NCBI GenBank assembly: GCA_039933105.1
Contig: JBDTOT010000010.1
Span: 53,176 to 117,175, forward strand
DNA: 64,000 nt
Direction of reading: 5' to 3'
Source of the DNA: FEN-1219 sp039933105
GTDB lineage: Bacteria; Pseudomonadota; Gammaproteobacteria; Steroidobacterales; Rariloculaceae
Shown: positions 1 to 7,731 of the stretch, piece by piece
Layout: every line of letters starts with the position of its first letter
Numbering within the stretch: the stretch's first letter is position 1
Program-made: the position numbers and the translations under genes
Notes under the pieces: generated by a model
Seen by the model: only the letters and a program-made list of their open reading frames with translations
What the model was told of the DNA's origin: nothing
Databases searched by the model: none

Positions 1-378
1 CGCACGAAGATGGCCGTCGTCGAGGGCGGGCGCCCCGCACGCACGCACTATCGTGTGCTCGAGCGGTTTCGCGCGCATACCTACGTCGAGGTCGAGCTCG
101 AGACGGGCCGCACGCATCAGATTCGCGTGCACATGGCGCACATCCGGGCGCCGTTGCTTGGCGATCCCGTGTACGGCGGGCGTCCACGCTTGCCGCCGGC
201 GCCGAGCGATGAGCTGAAAGCGGCGCTGCAGAGCTTCCGACGGCAGGCGCTGCACGCGACCCGGCTTGCGTTCGCGCATCCCTCTACCGGCGTGGCGCTC
301 GCGTTCGAGAGCTCGCTGCCGCCGGATCTCGAAACACTGCTCGCGCTGCTGCGTGCGGATGTGGCTGCGACGCGATGA
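1..378 (+). CDS. rluD: 23S rRNA pseudouridine synthase RluD, C-terminal part (5' truncated by window)
   Basis: This is the C-terminal 125 residues of a RluA/RluD-family pseudouridine synthase, which isomerises uridines in helix 69 of 23S rRNA. The reading frame is open to base 1, so the start lies left of the window. The family motif TGRTHQIRVHMA is present, followed by GDPVYGG and the typical ending in which an HPxTG-like segment (HPSTGVALAFES) leads to the C-terminus. The stop overlaps the start of the next gene (ATGA at 375-378). The rluD-pgeF order is a common gammaproteobacterial arrangement and supports RluD rather than RluA or RluC, though the catalytic Asp region is outside the window. 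Confidence 0.9.
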   Translation, partial: RTKMAVVEGGRPARTHYRVLERFRAHTYVEVELETGRTHQIRVHMAHIRAPLLGDPVYGGRPRLPPAPSDELKAALQSFRRQALHATRLAFAHPSTGVALAFESSLPPDLETLLALLRADVAATR

Positions 379-1115
379 GCGCGGCCCCTCTCGGTTTCGC
401 TCCCGACTGGCCGGCGCCTTCCGGCGTGCGCGCCTGGGTCACCGAGCGCGGCCCGGGCGCAAGTGGCTACAGTGCCCTGAATCTCGCCACGCACGTGGGC
501 GACGACCCGGCTGTGGTTGCAGCGAACCGCGTGTGGTTGCGCGGCGCGCTCGCGCTACCCGGCGAGCCAGCGTGGCTCGATCAAGTGCACGGCGCGCGCG
601 TTCTGGATCTCGATAGCGAGGCTATTTTGGCTGCCGATGGCGCGGTCACCGCGCGCGTGGGCGTCGTCTGTGCCGTACTGACGGCGGATTGTCTACCGGT
701 GTTGCTCTGCGACAGGGCGGGCCGGCGCATCGGCGTGGCACACGCCGGCTGGCGCGGACTGCTTGACGGCGTCCTGCCCGCTACGGTTCATGCCCTTGGG
801 GTGTCGCCCGATCGGCTCCTGGCATGGCTCGGGCCCGCGATCGGTCCGGCCGCGTACGAGGTCGGCGCCGACGTTCGGGACGCGTTTGTGGCCACCGAGC
901 CAAAGGCCGCGGCGCATTTCACGCCGAACGCGCGCGCCCGCTGGCAGGCCGATCTGTACGGCATTGCGCGTGACAGCCTGAGGACATCTGGGGTCACGGC
1001 CGTCTACGGCGGGGGATTCTGCACGTTTCGCGAGTCGAGCCGGTTCTTCTCGCATCGGCGCGAAGCCCCGTGCGGCCGCATGGCCACGCTAATCTGGCGG
1101 GAGCACAGCGCGTAG
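375..1115 (+). CDS. pgeF: Peptidoglycan editing factor / multicopper-oxidase-like PgeF (YfiH)
   Basis: A 246-residue protein of the YfiH/LACC1 family, close to the family's usual length. In E. coli the protein (PgeF) keeps L-Ser out of the first position of the peptidoglycan stem peptide; homologues were earlier called polyphenol oxidase or laccase. Characteristic segments are DQVHGARV, TADCLPVLLCD and HAGWRG, which carry the metal-binding Cys and His residues, and a C-terminal GGFCTFRE..FFSHRR. The ATG at 375 overlaps the rluD stop, which suggests translational coupling. No signal peptide, so cytoplasmic. Confidence 0.93.
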   Translation: MSAAPLGFAPDWPAPSGVRAWVTERGPGASGYSALNLATHVGDDPAVVAANRVWLRGALALPGEPAWLDQVHGARVLDLDSEAILAADGAVTARVGVVCAVLTADCLPVLLCDRAGRRIGVAHAGWRGLLDGVLPATVHALGVSPDRLLAWLGPAIGPAAYEVGADVRDAFVATEPKAAAHFTPNARARWQADLYGIARDSLRTSGVTAVYGGGFCTFRESSRFFSHRREAPCGRMATLIWREHSA

Positions 1116-1143
1116 CCCTGCGTCGATAATTACCGGCATGGCG

Positions 1144-1172
1144 GTTGAGATCTCGCCGAGCTAGCCTCATGT
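1144..1172 (+). promoter_or_regulatory. Possible sigma32 (heat-shock) promoter of clpB
   Basis: GTTGAGA (1144-1150) and CCTCATGT (1165-1172) with a 14-base spacer resemble the sigma32 elements CTTGAAA and CCCCATNT. The start codon of clpB at 1206 leaves a short leader. ClpB is a classical RpoH target, which makes the match plausible, but two of seven -35 positions differ, so this is a prediction only. Confidence 0.4.
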
Positions 1173-1205
1173 CCGGTCGAGCCAATCAATCAGGATCGTA
1201 TTGCC

Positions 1206-3800
1206 ATGCGCATGGACAAACTGACCACGCACTTCACGCAGGCGCTTCAGGATGCGCAGTCGTTGGCCGTGGGCCGGGATCACCAGTTCATCGAACCCGT
1301 GCACTTGATGGCGGCGTTGCTCGAGCAGCAAGGCGGCACCGTCCGCGGGCTGCTCACGAAAGCCGGCGTGAACATGAACCTGCTGCGTTCGCAGCTCGGC
1401 GAGGCGATCGATCGTCTGCCCAGCGTGGAAGGCGCCCCGGGCGACGTGCACATTGGCAACGAGCTCAGCAAGCTCCTGAACGTGACCGACAAACTTGCGC
1501 AAGAGCGCGACGACAATTACATCTCGAGCGAGCTGTTCGTGCTCGCGGCCGTGCAGTCGAAGACGGATCTTTCCCGCATTCTCGATAAAGCGGGCGCGGT
1601 CAAAGGCGCGATCGCGAAAGCCATCGACGAGATTCGCGGCGGCAGCAAGGTCGACGACCAAAACGCCGAGGAAAAGCGTCAGGCGCTCGAGAAATACACG
1701 ATCGACCTCACCGCGCGCGCCGAGCAGGAAAAGCTCGACCCCGTGATCGGCCGCGACGACGAGATTCGCCGCACGATCCAGGTGCTGCAACGGCGCACCA
1801 AGAACAACCCCGTGCTGATCGGCGAGCCCGGAGTCGGCAAGACCGCCATCGTTGAGGGTCTCGCGCAGCGCATCGTCAACGGCCAAGTGCCGGAGGGCTT
1901 GAAGAACAAGCGCGTGCTCTCGCTCGACATGGGCGCGTTGATCGCCGGCGCAAAGTTTCGCGGTGACTTCGAGGAACGTCTGAAGGCGGTATTGAACGAT
2001 CTCGCGAAGCAGGAAGGCCAGGTCATCCTGTTCATCGACGAGCTGCATACGATGGTCGGCGCCGGCAAGGCCGAGGGATCGATGGACGCCGGCAACATGC
2101 TGAAGCCCGCGCTCGCTCGCGGCGAGCTGCATTGCGTGGGCGCCACGACACTCGACGAGTATCGAAAATACGTGGAGAAGGACGCGGCGCTGGAGCGGCG
2201 GTTCCAGAAAGTGCTCGTGGACGAGCCATCGGTGGAAGATACGATCGCGATCCTGCGCGGCCTCAAAGACAAGTACGCGCTGCATCACAAAGTCGAGATC
2301 ACCGATCCCGCGATCGTAGCCGCGGCGACGCTGTCGCACCGCTACATCAGCGACCGGCAGTTGCCTGACAAAGCGATCGACCTGATCGACGAGGCCGCGT
2401 CGCGTATTCGCATGGAGATGGACAGCAAGCCCGAGGAGATGGACCGGCTCGAGCGCCGCTTGATCCAGCTCAAGATCGAGCGCGAAGCGCTGAAGAAGGA
2501 ACGCGACGAAGCCTCGAAACGCCGGCTGTCCGATCTCGAAGAGCAGATCGACAAGCTCGGAGGCGAGTACGCCGATCTCGAAGAGGTGTGGAAGGCCGAG
2601 AAGGCCGCCGTACAGGGCGAAGTGCACATCAAGGAAGAGCTCGAGCGAGCGCGTTCCGATATCGAGAAAGCCCGGCGCGCTTCCGATCTCGGCCGCATGG
2701 CCGAGCTGCAGTACGGCAAGATTCCCGAGCTCGAGCGCCAGCTCGCGCAAGCCGTGAATGCAGATCGCGACCTGCCGAAGTTGTCGCGGAACAAAGTGAC
2801 CGAAGAGGAAGTCGCGGAGGTCGTTTCGAAGTGGACCGGCATACCCGTGTCGAAGATGCTCGAGGGCGAGAAGGAAAAGTTGCTCAAGATGGAGCAGTTC
2901 CTGGAGCAACGCGTGGTTGGGCAGCATGAAGCGCTGGAGATCGTGTCGAACGCGGTCCGCCGCGCGCGCGCGGGCCTCGCTGACCCGAATCGACCGAACG
3001 GGTCATTCCTGTTTCTGGGTCCGACGGGCGTAGGCAAGACCGAGCTCACGAAAGCCCTCGCGAGCTTCCTGTTCGATACCGAAGAAGCCTTGATCCGCAT
3101 CGACATGTCGGAGTTCATGGAGAAGCACTCGGTCGCGCGGCTGATCGGCGCGCCACCGGGCTACGTCGGCTACGAGGAAGGCGGCTACCTGACCGAAGCC
3201 GTGCGGCGTAAGCCGTACTCCGTGGTGCTGCTCGACGAAGTCGAGAAGGCGCATCCGGACGTGTTCAATGTGCTACTGCAGGTGCTCGACGACGGTCGGC
3301 TCACGGACGGCCAGGGCCGCACCGTGGACTTCCGCAACACGGTGATCGTCATGACCTCGAACCTGGGCAGCGAGCGAATCCAGGAGCTCGCTGGCGCTGC
3401 GAACTACGTGCGCATGAAAGCCGAGGTCATGGAGATCGTGGCGCAGCACTTCCGGCCCGAGTTCATCAACCGCATCGACGACGTCGTCGTGTTTCATCCG
3501 CTCGAGGCGGAGCACATCCGCAAGATCGTCGACATCCAGCTCGGCTATCTCCTGAAGCGGCTCGCCGAACGCGAGATCGGGCTCGTGCTCGATCCCGGTG
3601 CGCGCGACCGTCTCGCGCAGGCGGGGTTCGATCCCGTGTACGGCGCTCGGCCACTCAAGCGCGCGATCCAGCAGCAATTGGAGAATCCGCTCGCACAGCG
3701 TATTCTGCGCGGCGACTTCGGCCCCGGCGATACGATTCGCGTCACGGCCGAAGGCGACGGCTTGGGCTTCATCAAAGGTGTGAAGGAGCGAGCCGCCTAA
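1206..3800 (+). CDS. clpB: ATP-dependent disaggregase ClpB
   Basis: Hsp104/ClpB chaperone of 864 residues that extracts polypeptides from aggregates together with DnaK/DnaJ/GrpE. Domains in order: N-terminal Clp repeat domain (about 1-150), AAA1 with Walker A GEPGVGKT at residues 206-213 and Walker B ILFIDELHT, coiled-coil M domain (about 410-530, rich in Glu/Lys/Arg), AAA2 with Walker A GPTGVGKT at 605-612, and a C-terminal D2-small domain ending in GARPLKRAIQQQ. The start is fixed by the N-terminus MRMDKLTTHF, which matches the conserved ClpB N-terminus. A sigma32-like promoter lies upstream. Stands alone transcriptionally or with the fmdB-like gene 15 bases downstream. Confidence 0.98.
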   Translation: MRMDKLTTHFTQALQDAQSLAVGRDHQFIEPVHLMAALLEQQGGTVRGLLTKAGVNMNLLRSQLGEAIDRLPSVEGAPGDVHIGNELSKLLNVTDKLAQERDDNYISSELFVLAAVQSKTDLSRILDKAGAVKGAIAKAIDEIRGGSKVDDQNAEEKRQALEKYTIDLTARAEQEKLDPVIGRDDEIRRTIQVLQRRTKNNPVLIGEPGVGKTAIVEGLAQRIVNGQVPEGLKNKRVLSLDMGALIAGAKFRGDFEERLKAVLNDLAKQEGQVILFIDELHTMVGAGKAEGSMDAGNMLKPALARGELHCVGATTLDEYRKYVEKDAALERRFQKVLVDEPSVEDTIAILRGLKDKYALHHKVEITDPAIVAAATLSHRYISDRQLPDKAIDLIDEAASRIRMEMDSKPEEMDRLERRLIQLKIEREALKKERDEASKRRLSDLEEQIDKLGGEYADLEEVWKAEKAAVQGEVHIKEELERARSDIEKARRASDLGRMAELQYGKIPELERQLAQAVNADRDLPKLSRNKVTEEEVAEVVSKWTGIPVSKMLEGEKEKLLKMEQFLEQRVVGQHEALEIVSNAVRRARAGLADPNRPNGSFLFLGPTGVGKTELTKALASFLFDTEEALIRIDMSEFMEKHSVARLIGAPPGYVGYEEGGYLTEAVRRKPYSVVLLDEVEKAHPDVFNVLLQVLDDGRLTDGQGRTVDFRNTVIVMTSNLGSERIQELAGAANYVRMKAEVMEIVAQHFRPEFINRIDDVVVFHPLEAEHIRKIVDIQLGYLLKRLAEREIGLVLDPGARDRLAQAGFDPVYGARPLKRAIQQQLENPLAQRILRGDFGPGDTIRVTAEGDGLGFIKGVKERAA

Positions 3801-3815
3801 CGCGAGAGAGAAGCT

Positions 3816-4202
3816 ATGCCGATCTACGAATACCAGTGCGCCGCGTGCGGCCACCAGCTCGACGCGCTGCAGAAGATGAGCGACGCGCCGTTGCGAAAAT
3901 GCCCCGAGTGCGGCAAGTCGCGGTTGCGCCGGCTGGTATCTGCGCCGCAGTTCCGCTTGAAGGGCAGCGGCTGGTACGAGACCGATTTCAAGGGCGATAA
4001 GGACAAGAAGCGGAACCTCGTCGAGAAGGCCGAATCTTCCGAGCCCGTGAAAAGCGAAGAGAAGAAAGAGGCCGCGGCCGTTACCGCTACGGCGGACAAG
4101 CCCGACAAGCCGAAGAACCCGGACAGCAAAGTGAAGCCGCAGACAGCTAAGCGCGCTGCACCCAAGCGCAAACCGAAAGCATCCAAGTCCGCGAGAGCGT
4201 GA
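3816..4202 (+). CDS. FmdB-family zinc-ribbon protein with basic tail
   Basis: A 128-residue protein. The first 60 residues are a FmdB/CxxC_CxxC_SSSS zinc ribbon, with Cys pairs in YQCAACGHQ and KCPECGKS followed by the conserved LVSAPQFRLKGSGWY. After that comes a low-complexity tail rich in Lys, Ala, Glu and Pro (about 65-128). The family is named after a putative formamidase regulator, but its function in proteobacteria is not established. Location directly before DUF502 and aspS is common in gammaproteobacteria and betaproteobacteria. Its TGA overlaps the next start (tgATG at 4202 or GTG at 4199). Confidence 0.85.
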   Translation: MPIYEYQCAACGHQLDALQKMSDAPLRKCPECGKSRLRRLVSAPQFRLKGSGWYETDFKGDKDKKRNLVEKAESSEPVKSEEKKEAAAVTATADKPDKPKNPDSKVKPQTAKRAAPKRKPKASKSARA

Positions 4203-4831
4203 TGCGTCTGCGCCGCTATTTCGTGGCCGGCCTCGTCGTCTGGCTGCCAATCGCCGTTACCGTCCTCGTCTTCAAGGTGCTGCTCGACTTGATGGACGGG
4301 CTCCTGTTCCTCGTCCCGCAGGCCTATCAACCAGAAACGCTGCTCGGATTCCGCGTGCCGGGAGTCGGTGCCGCGCTGGCGTTGATCGTGCTGTTCGCCA
4401 CCGGAGTCATGGTCGCGAACTTGATCGGGCGGGAGCTGTTGCGTTGGGGCGAGTCGTTGCTCGGGCGCATTCCGCTCGTGCGCTCGGTATACAGCGCGGT
4501 GAAGACGTTCTCGTCCGTGTTGTTCTCCTCCGGCAAGTCGTTTCGGAAGGTGCTGCTGATCGAGTACCCACGTAAGGGCGTGTGGCGAGTCGGCTTCCAG
4601 ACGTCCGACGAGGCGCACGAGATCAAGGCCGCGACTGGCCGCGACGTGGTCGCGGTGTTCGTGCCCAATTCAGCGAACGCCGCCGGCGGCTTCCTAGTGT
4701 TCGTGCCTCGCGAGGAAACCGTCGAGCTGCAAATGTCCGTAGAAGAGGCGCTGAAGATGGTCGTGTCGCTAGGCGTCGTGATGCCAGAATGGGGGCCGTC
4801 GCGAGAGGCCGCGCCGCTTGCGCCGCCTTAA
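4199..4831 (+). CDS. DUF502 family inner-membrane protein
   Basis: A 210-residue membrane protein of the DUF502 family. Two hydrophobic segments are visible, near residues 8-28 (YFVAGLVVWLPIAVTVLVFK) and about 58-80 (VPGVGAALALIVLFATGVMV). After them comes the conserved RIPLVRSVYSAVK and a soluble domain with VFVPNSANAAGGFLVFVPR. Function is unknown for the family; plant homologues (LCV-like) are only loosely connected to membranes. The start can be the GTG at 4199 or the ATG at 4202, one codon apart. Sits between the zinc-ribbon gene and aspS in the same orientation. Confidence 0.85.
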   Translation: MMRLRRYFVAGLVVWLPIAVTVLVFKVLLDLMDGLLFLVPQAYQPETLLGFRVPGVGAALALIVLFATGVMVANLIGRELLRWGESLLGRIPLVRSVYSAVKTFSSVLFSSGKSFRKVLLIEYPRKGVWRVGFQTSDEAHEIKAATGRDVVAVFVPNSANAAGGFLVFVPREETVELQMSVEEALKMVVSLGVVMPEWGPSREAAPLAPP

Positions 4832-4875
4832 GGGTTCACCGTAACATCCCCCGCCTCTTCGGTCGGGCTCACTCC

Positions 4876-6645
4876 ATGCGCAGTCATTACTGCGGCCAAG
4901 TAAACCGCTCTGCGATTGGCCGCGAAGTTACCGTTGCCGGCTGGGTACACCGGCGCCGCGATCACGGTGGCGTGATCTTCATCGATCTGCGCGATCGCGA
5001 AGGGCTCCTGCAGATCGTCTTCGATCCGGATCGCGCCGAGATATTTGCCGAGGCCGAGCGCTTGCGCTCCGAATTCGTGGTCGAGGTGCAGGGCCGCGTC
5101 CGTGAGCGTCCGGGCGGGACCATCAATACGAATCTGCCGAGCGGCGAAGTCGAAGTACTCGCCACCAAACTCACCGTGCTCGCGAAGTCGAAGACGCCGC
5201 CGTTCCATCACGACGAGCTCGTCAGCGAGGAACTGCGGTTGCGGTATCGCTACCTCGATCTGCGCCGCGAGCCGATGCTGAAGAACCTGCGTTTACGCCA
5301 CTCCGTGACGCGGGCGCTGCGCAGGTTCATGGATGACAACGGCTTCGTCGACGTCGAGACGCCGATCCTGACGAAGACCACGCCCGAAGGCGCGCGGGAT
5401 TACCTCGTGCCAAGCCGCACGCAGCCCGGCAACTTCTTCGCTCTGCCCCAGTCGCCGCAGCTCATGAAGCAGTTGCTCATGATGGCGGGCCTCGATCGCT
5501 ACTATCAGATCGTGAAGTGCTTCCGCGACGAGGACCTGCGCGCGGACCGTCAACCCGAATTCACTCAGCTCGATATCGAGACCTCTTTCATGAACGAAGA
5601 GGAACTCATGAAGCTCATGGAGGAGCTGCTGCGCGACACGTTTAAATCCGTGCTCGGCGCAGACTTGCCGACACCATTCCCACGGCTGACGTACGCCGAC
5701 TCGATGCGCCGCTTCGGCAACGACAAACCGGACTTGCGCAATCCGCTCGAGCTCGTCGAAGTGGCCGATCTGTTCAGCGGCGTGGAGTTCAAGGTGTTCG
5801 CCGGCCCGGCCGCGGATCCCGGGAGCCGTATCGCAGCGCTCAAGCTGCCCAAGGGTGGGCAGCTCACGCGCAAAGAAATCGACGACTACACGGCGCTCGT
5901 TGCGCGCCATGGCGCGAAAGGCCTCGCGTACATCAAGGTCAACGAGCGCGCGAAGGGGCGCGACGGTTTGCAGTCGCCAATCCTCAAGTTTTTGCCGGAC
6001 GGGGCGGTGAACGGCGTGCTCGATCGCGTGGGTGCCGTGGACGGCGACCTCGTGTTCTTCGGCGCGGACAAAGCCGGTGTCGTCAACGAGTCGTTGAGTG
6101 CGCTGCGCATCGCGGTGGGCCGCGACCGCAAGCTGCTCGAGGGCGACTGGCGGCCGCTGTGGATCGTCGACTTCCCGATGTTCGGCGCAGTGCCGACGGG
6201 TGGCTGGACGCCGCTGCATCATCCGTTCACGTCGCCGCGTGATTCGTCGCCCGAAGCCCTGCGTGCGGCGCCAGGCACGACCATCGCGCGCGCCTACGAC
6301 GTCGTGCTGAACGGCTACGAGATCGGCGGCGGTTCGATGCGTATCCACACTCCGGAGATGCAGTCGGCGGTATTCGACTTGATCGGCATCGACAAGGAAG
6401 AGGCGGAGCTCAAGTTCGGCTTCCTGCTGTCTGCGCTCGAGTACGGCGCGCCGCCGCATGGTGGAATCGCGTTCGGTCTCGACAGACTCGTGATGTTGAT
6501 GGCTGGCACGGAGAACATTCGCGAGGTGATCGCGTTTCCGAAGACGGCCACTGCGAGCGACCTCTTGACGGGTGCGCCGAGCCCGGCCGATGCGGCGCAG
6601 CTGAAAGAGCTCGGCATCCGCGTCAAGAGCGCGACCCCGAGCTAG
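4876..6645 (+). CDS. aspS: Aspartyl-tRNA synthetase
   Basis: Class IIb aminoacyl-tRNA synthetase of 589 residues, the length of the bacterial type with a GAD insertion. The N-terminal OB-fold anticodon-binding domain includes GWVHRRRDHGGVIFIDLRDREG; motif 2 is at KCFRDEDLRADRQPEFTQLD; the C-terminal motif 3 is GIAFGLDRLVMLM. The ATG at 4876 is chosen because MRSHYCGQ matches the family N-terminus; the frame stays open further upstream but that part is antisense-like and has no similarity. Whether it is discriminating (Asp only) or also charges tRNA-Asn cannot be settled by eye. Confidence 0.97.
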   Translation: MRSHYCGQVNRSAIGREVTVAGWVHRRRDHGGVIFIDLRDREGLLQIVFDPDRAEIFAEAERLRSEFVVEVQGRVRERPGGTINTNLPSGEVEVLATKLTVLAKSKTPPFHHDELVSEELRLRYRYLDLRREPMLKNLRLRHSVTRALRRFMDDNGFVDVETPILTKTTPEGARDYLVPSRTQPGNFFALPQSPQLMKQLLMMAGLDRYYQIVKCFRDEDLRADRQPEFTQLDIETSFMNEEELMKLMEELLRDTFKSVLGADLPTPFPRLTYADSMRRFGNDKPDLRNPLELVEVADLFSGVEFKVFAGPAADPGSRIAALKLPKGGQLTRKEIDDYTALVARHGAKGLAYIKVNERAKGRDGLQSPILKFLPDGAVNGVLDRVGAVDGDLVFFGADKAGVVNESLSALRIAVGRDRKLLEGDWRPLWIVDFPMFGAVPTGGWTPLHHPFTSPRDSSPEALRAAPGTTIARAYDVVLNGYEIGGGSMRIHTPEMQSAVFDLIGIDKEEAELKFGFLLSALEYGAPPHGGIAFGLDRLVMLMAGTENIREVIAFPKTATASDLLTGAPSPADAAQLKELGIRVKSATPS

Positions 6646-6651
6646 CCGCCG

Positions 6652-7101
6652 ATGGTCGCCGTCGCTGACTTCAGGCGCCCCGAGTCGGTGCTCGTGGTCG
6701 TACATACGCCGAAGCTCGACTGCCTGTTGCTGGAGCGCGTAGAGCCCCGCGGGTTTTGGCAAAGCGTCACCGGTACGCTCGACTGGGCCGAGACGCCTGC
6801 CAAATGTGCCGCGCGCGAGATCGAGGAGGAAACCGGGCTCGCCCCAGAAGGTTTGCGCGACGCCCGAGTGCAGAACACGTTTCCAATCCTGCCGGCGTGG
6901 CGTGCGCATTACTCGCCCGACGTGCAGAGCAATCTCGAGCATCTGTATTACCTCGAAGTGCCCGACGTGCGCGCCGTGCAGCTCGCGCCCGGCGAGCACG
7001 TGGCCTACCTGTGGCTGCCCGTCGAGGCCGCGGTCGAAAAGGTCGCCTCGTGGACCAATCGCGAAGCATTGCAACGCCTCAAAGATTCGCGCTCGACTTG
7101 A
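6652..7101 (+). CDS. nudB: Dihydroneopterin triphosphate diphosphatase NudB (Nudix hydrolase)
   Basis: A 149-residue Nudix hydrolase. The Nudix box runs from GTLDWAETP through REIEEETGL, with the Glu residues that bind Mg2+. NudB removes pyrophosphate from dihydroneopterin triphosphate in folate synthesis. The gene starts 6 bases after the aspS stop; the aspS-nudB linkage is widespread in gammaproteobacteria and is the main reason for choosing NudB over other Nudix enzymes. The N-terminus (RRPESVLVVVHT) and size also fit NudB. Confidence 0.9.
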   Translation: MVAVADFRRPESVLVVVHTPKLDCLLLERVEPRGFWQSVTGTLDWAETPAKCAAREIEEETGLAPEGLRDARVQNTFPILPAWRAHYSPDVQSNLEHLYYLEVPDVRAVQLAPGEHVAYLWLPVEAAVEKVASWTNREALQRLKDSRST

Positions 7102-7730
7102 CCGGCGTCGTCACGGTCCACGGTCTGTGGATGCGTGCGGGCGCGATGCTCCCGTTGCAACGTCGGCTCGAAAGGCGTGGTTTCGTCGTACAACGCTTCG
7201 GCTATCCCACCGTCCGTCAGTCGCTCGCGACCAACGCGAGAGCGCTTGCGGATTTCATCGACCGCGTGCCCGGCGACACCGTGCATCTCGTAGCGCACAG
7301 CTTGGGTGGCGTCGTGATCCGCGCGATGCTGGATCAGCGCATCCCGGCGCGACTCGGCCGCGTCGTGCTGCTCGGCTCGCCGCTGCGCGGTAGCCAGGTC
7401 GGCGCGCGTGTGACGCGACTGCCAGGCGGGCGTCGAATCATCGGTCAAGCGCTCATCGATCTGAACGCTCGCGGCGGGTTCGCCGAATGGCCGCCGGCCG
7501 TGCCGGCGGGCGCCATCGCCGGCCGCGTGCCGTTCGGCAGCGGTTGGGCCGTCGGTGGCATCTTCGAACCTAACGACGGCACCGTGTCCGTCGCTGAAAC
7601 GCGCGTGCCGGGTCTCGCAGATCACATCGTGATGAGGGTTGCGCACTTCGCGCTGCCGTGGGCGAGGCGGGTGAGTGACCAGACCATACATTTCTTCGAG
7701 CGCGGCCGCTTCCGGCACGTGTCGGACTGA
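7098..7730 (+). CDS. Alpha/beta-hydrolase, lipase-like
   Basis: A protein of about 210 residues with an alpha/beta-hydrolase fold. The nucleophile elbow is AHSLGG with Ser68 if the TTG at 7098 is the start. That TTG overlaps the nudB stop (TTGA) and keeps the N-terminal VHGLW segment, which forms the oxyanion-hole HG motif; starting at the ATG of 7131 would lose it, so TTG is preferred. Later residues include NDGTVSVAETR and a conserved His near HIVMRVAHF, candidates for the acid and base. Related proteins are annotated as PGAP1-like or lipase-class esterases. Substrate unknown. No signal peptide. Converges on mutS with one base between. Confidence 0.75.
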   Translation: MTGVVTVHGLWMRAGAMLPLQRRLERRGFVVQRFGYPTVRQSLATNARALADFIDRVPGDTVHLVAHSLGGVVIRAMLDQRIPARLGRVVLLGSPLRGSQVGARVTRLPGGRRIIGQALIDLNARGGFAEWPPAVPAGAIAGRVPFGSGWAVGGIFEPNDGTVSVAETRVPGLADHIVMRVAHFALPWARRVSDQTIHFFERGRFRHVSD

Positions 7731-7731
7731 C

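Noticed and set aside
1167..2927. A 586-codon open frame on the minus strand opposite clpB
   Set aside because: Its codons mirror those of clpB, its product is Leu/His/Arg-rich without motifs, and ClpB is certain; such long antisense frames are normal in GC-rich DNA.
5293..7074. A 593-codon open frame on the minus strand opposite aspS and nudB
   Set aside because: It spans two certain genes on the other strand, and shows no domain or start signal.
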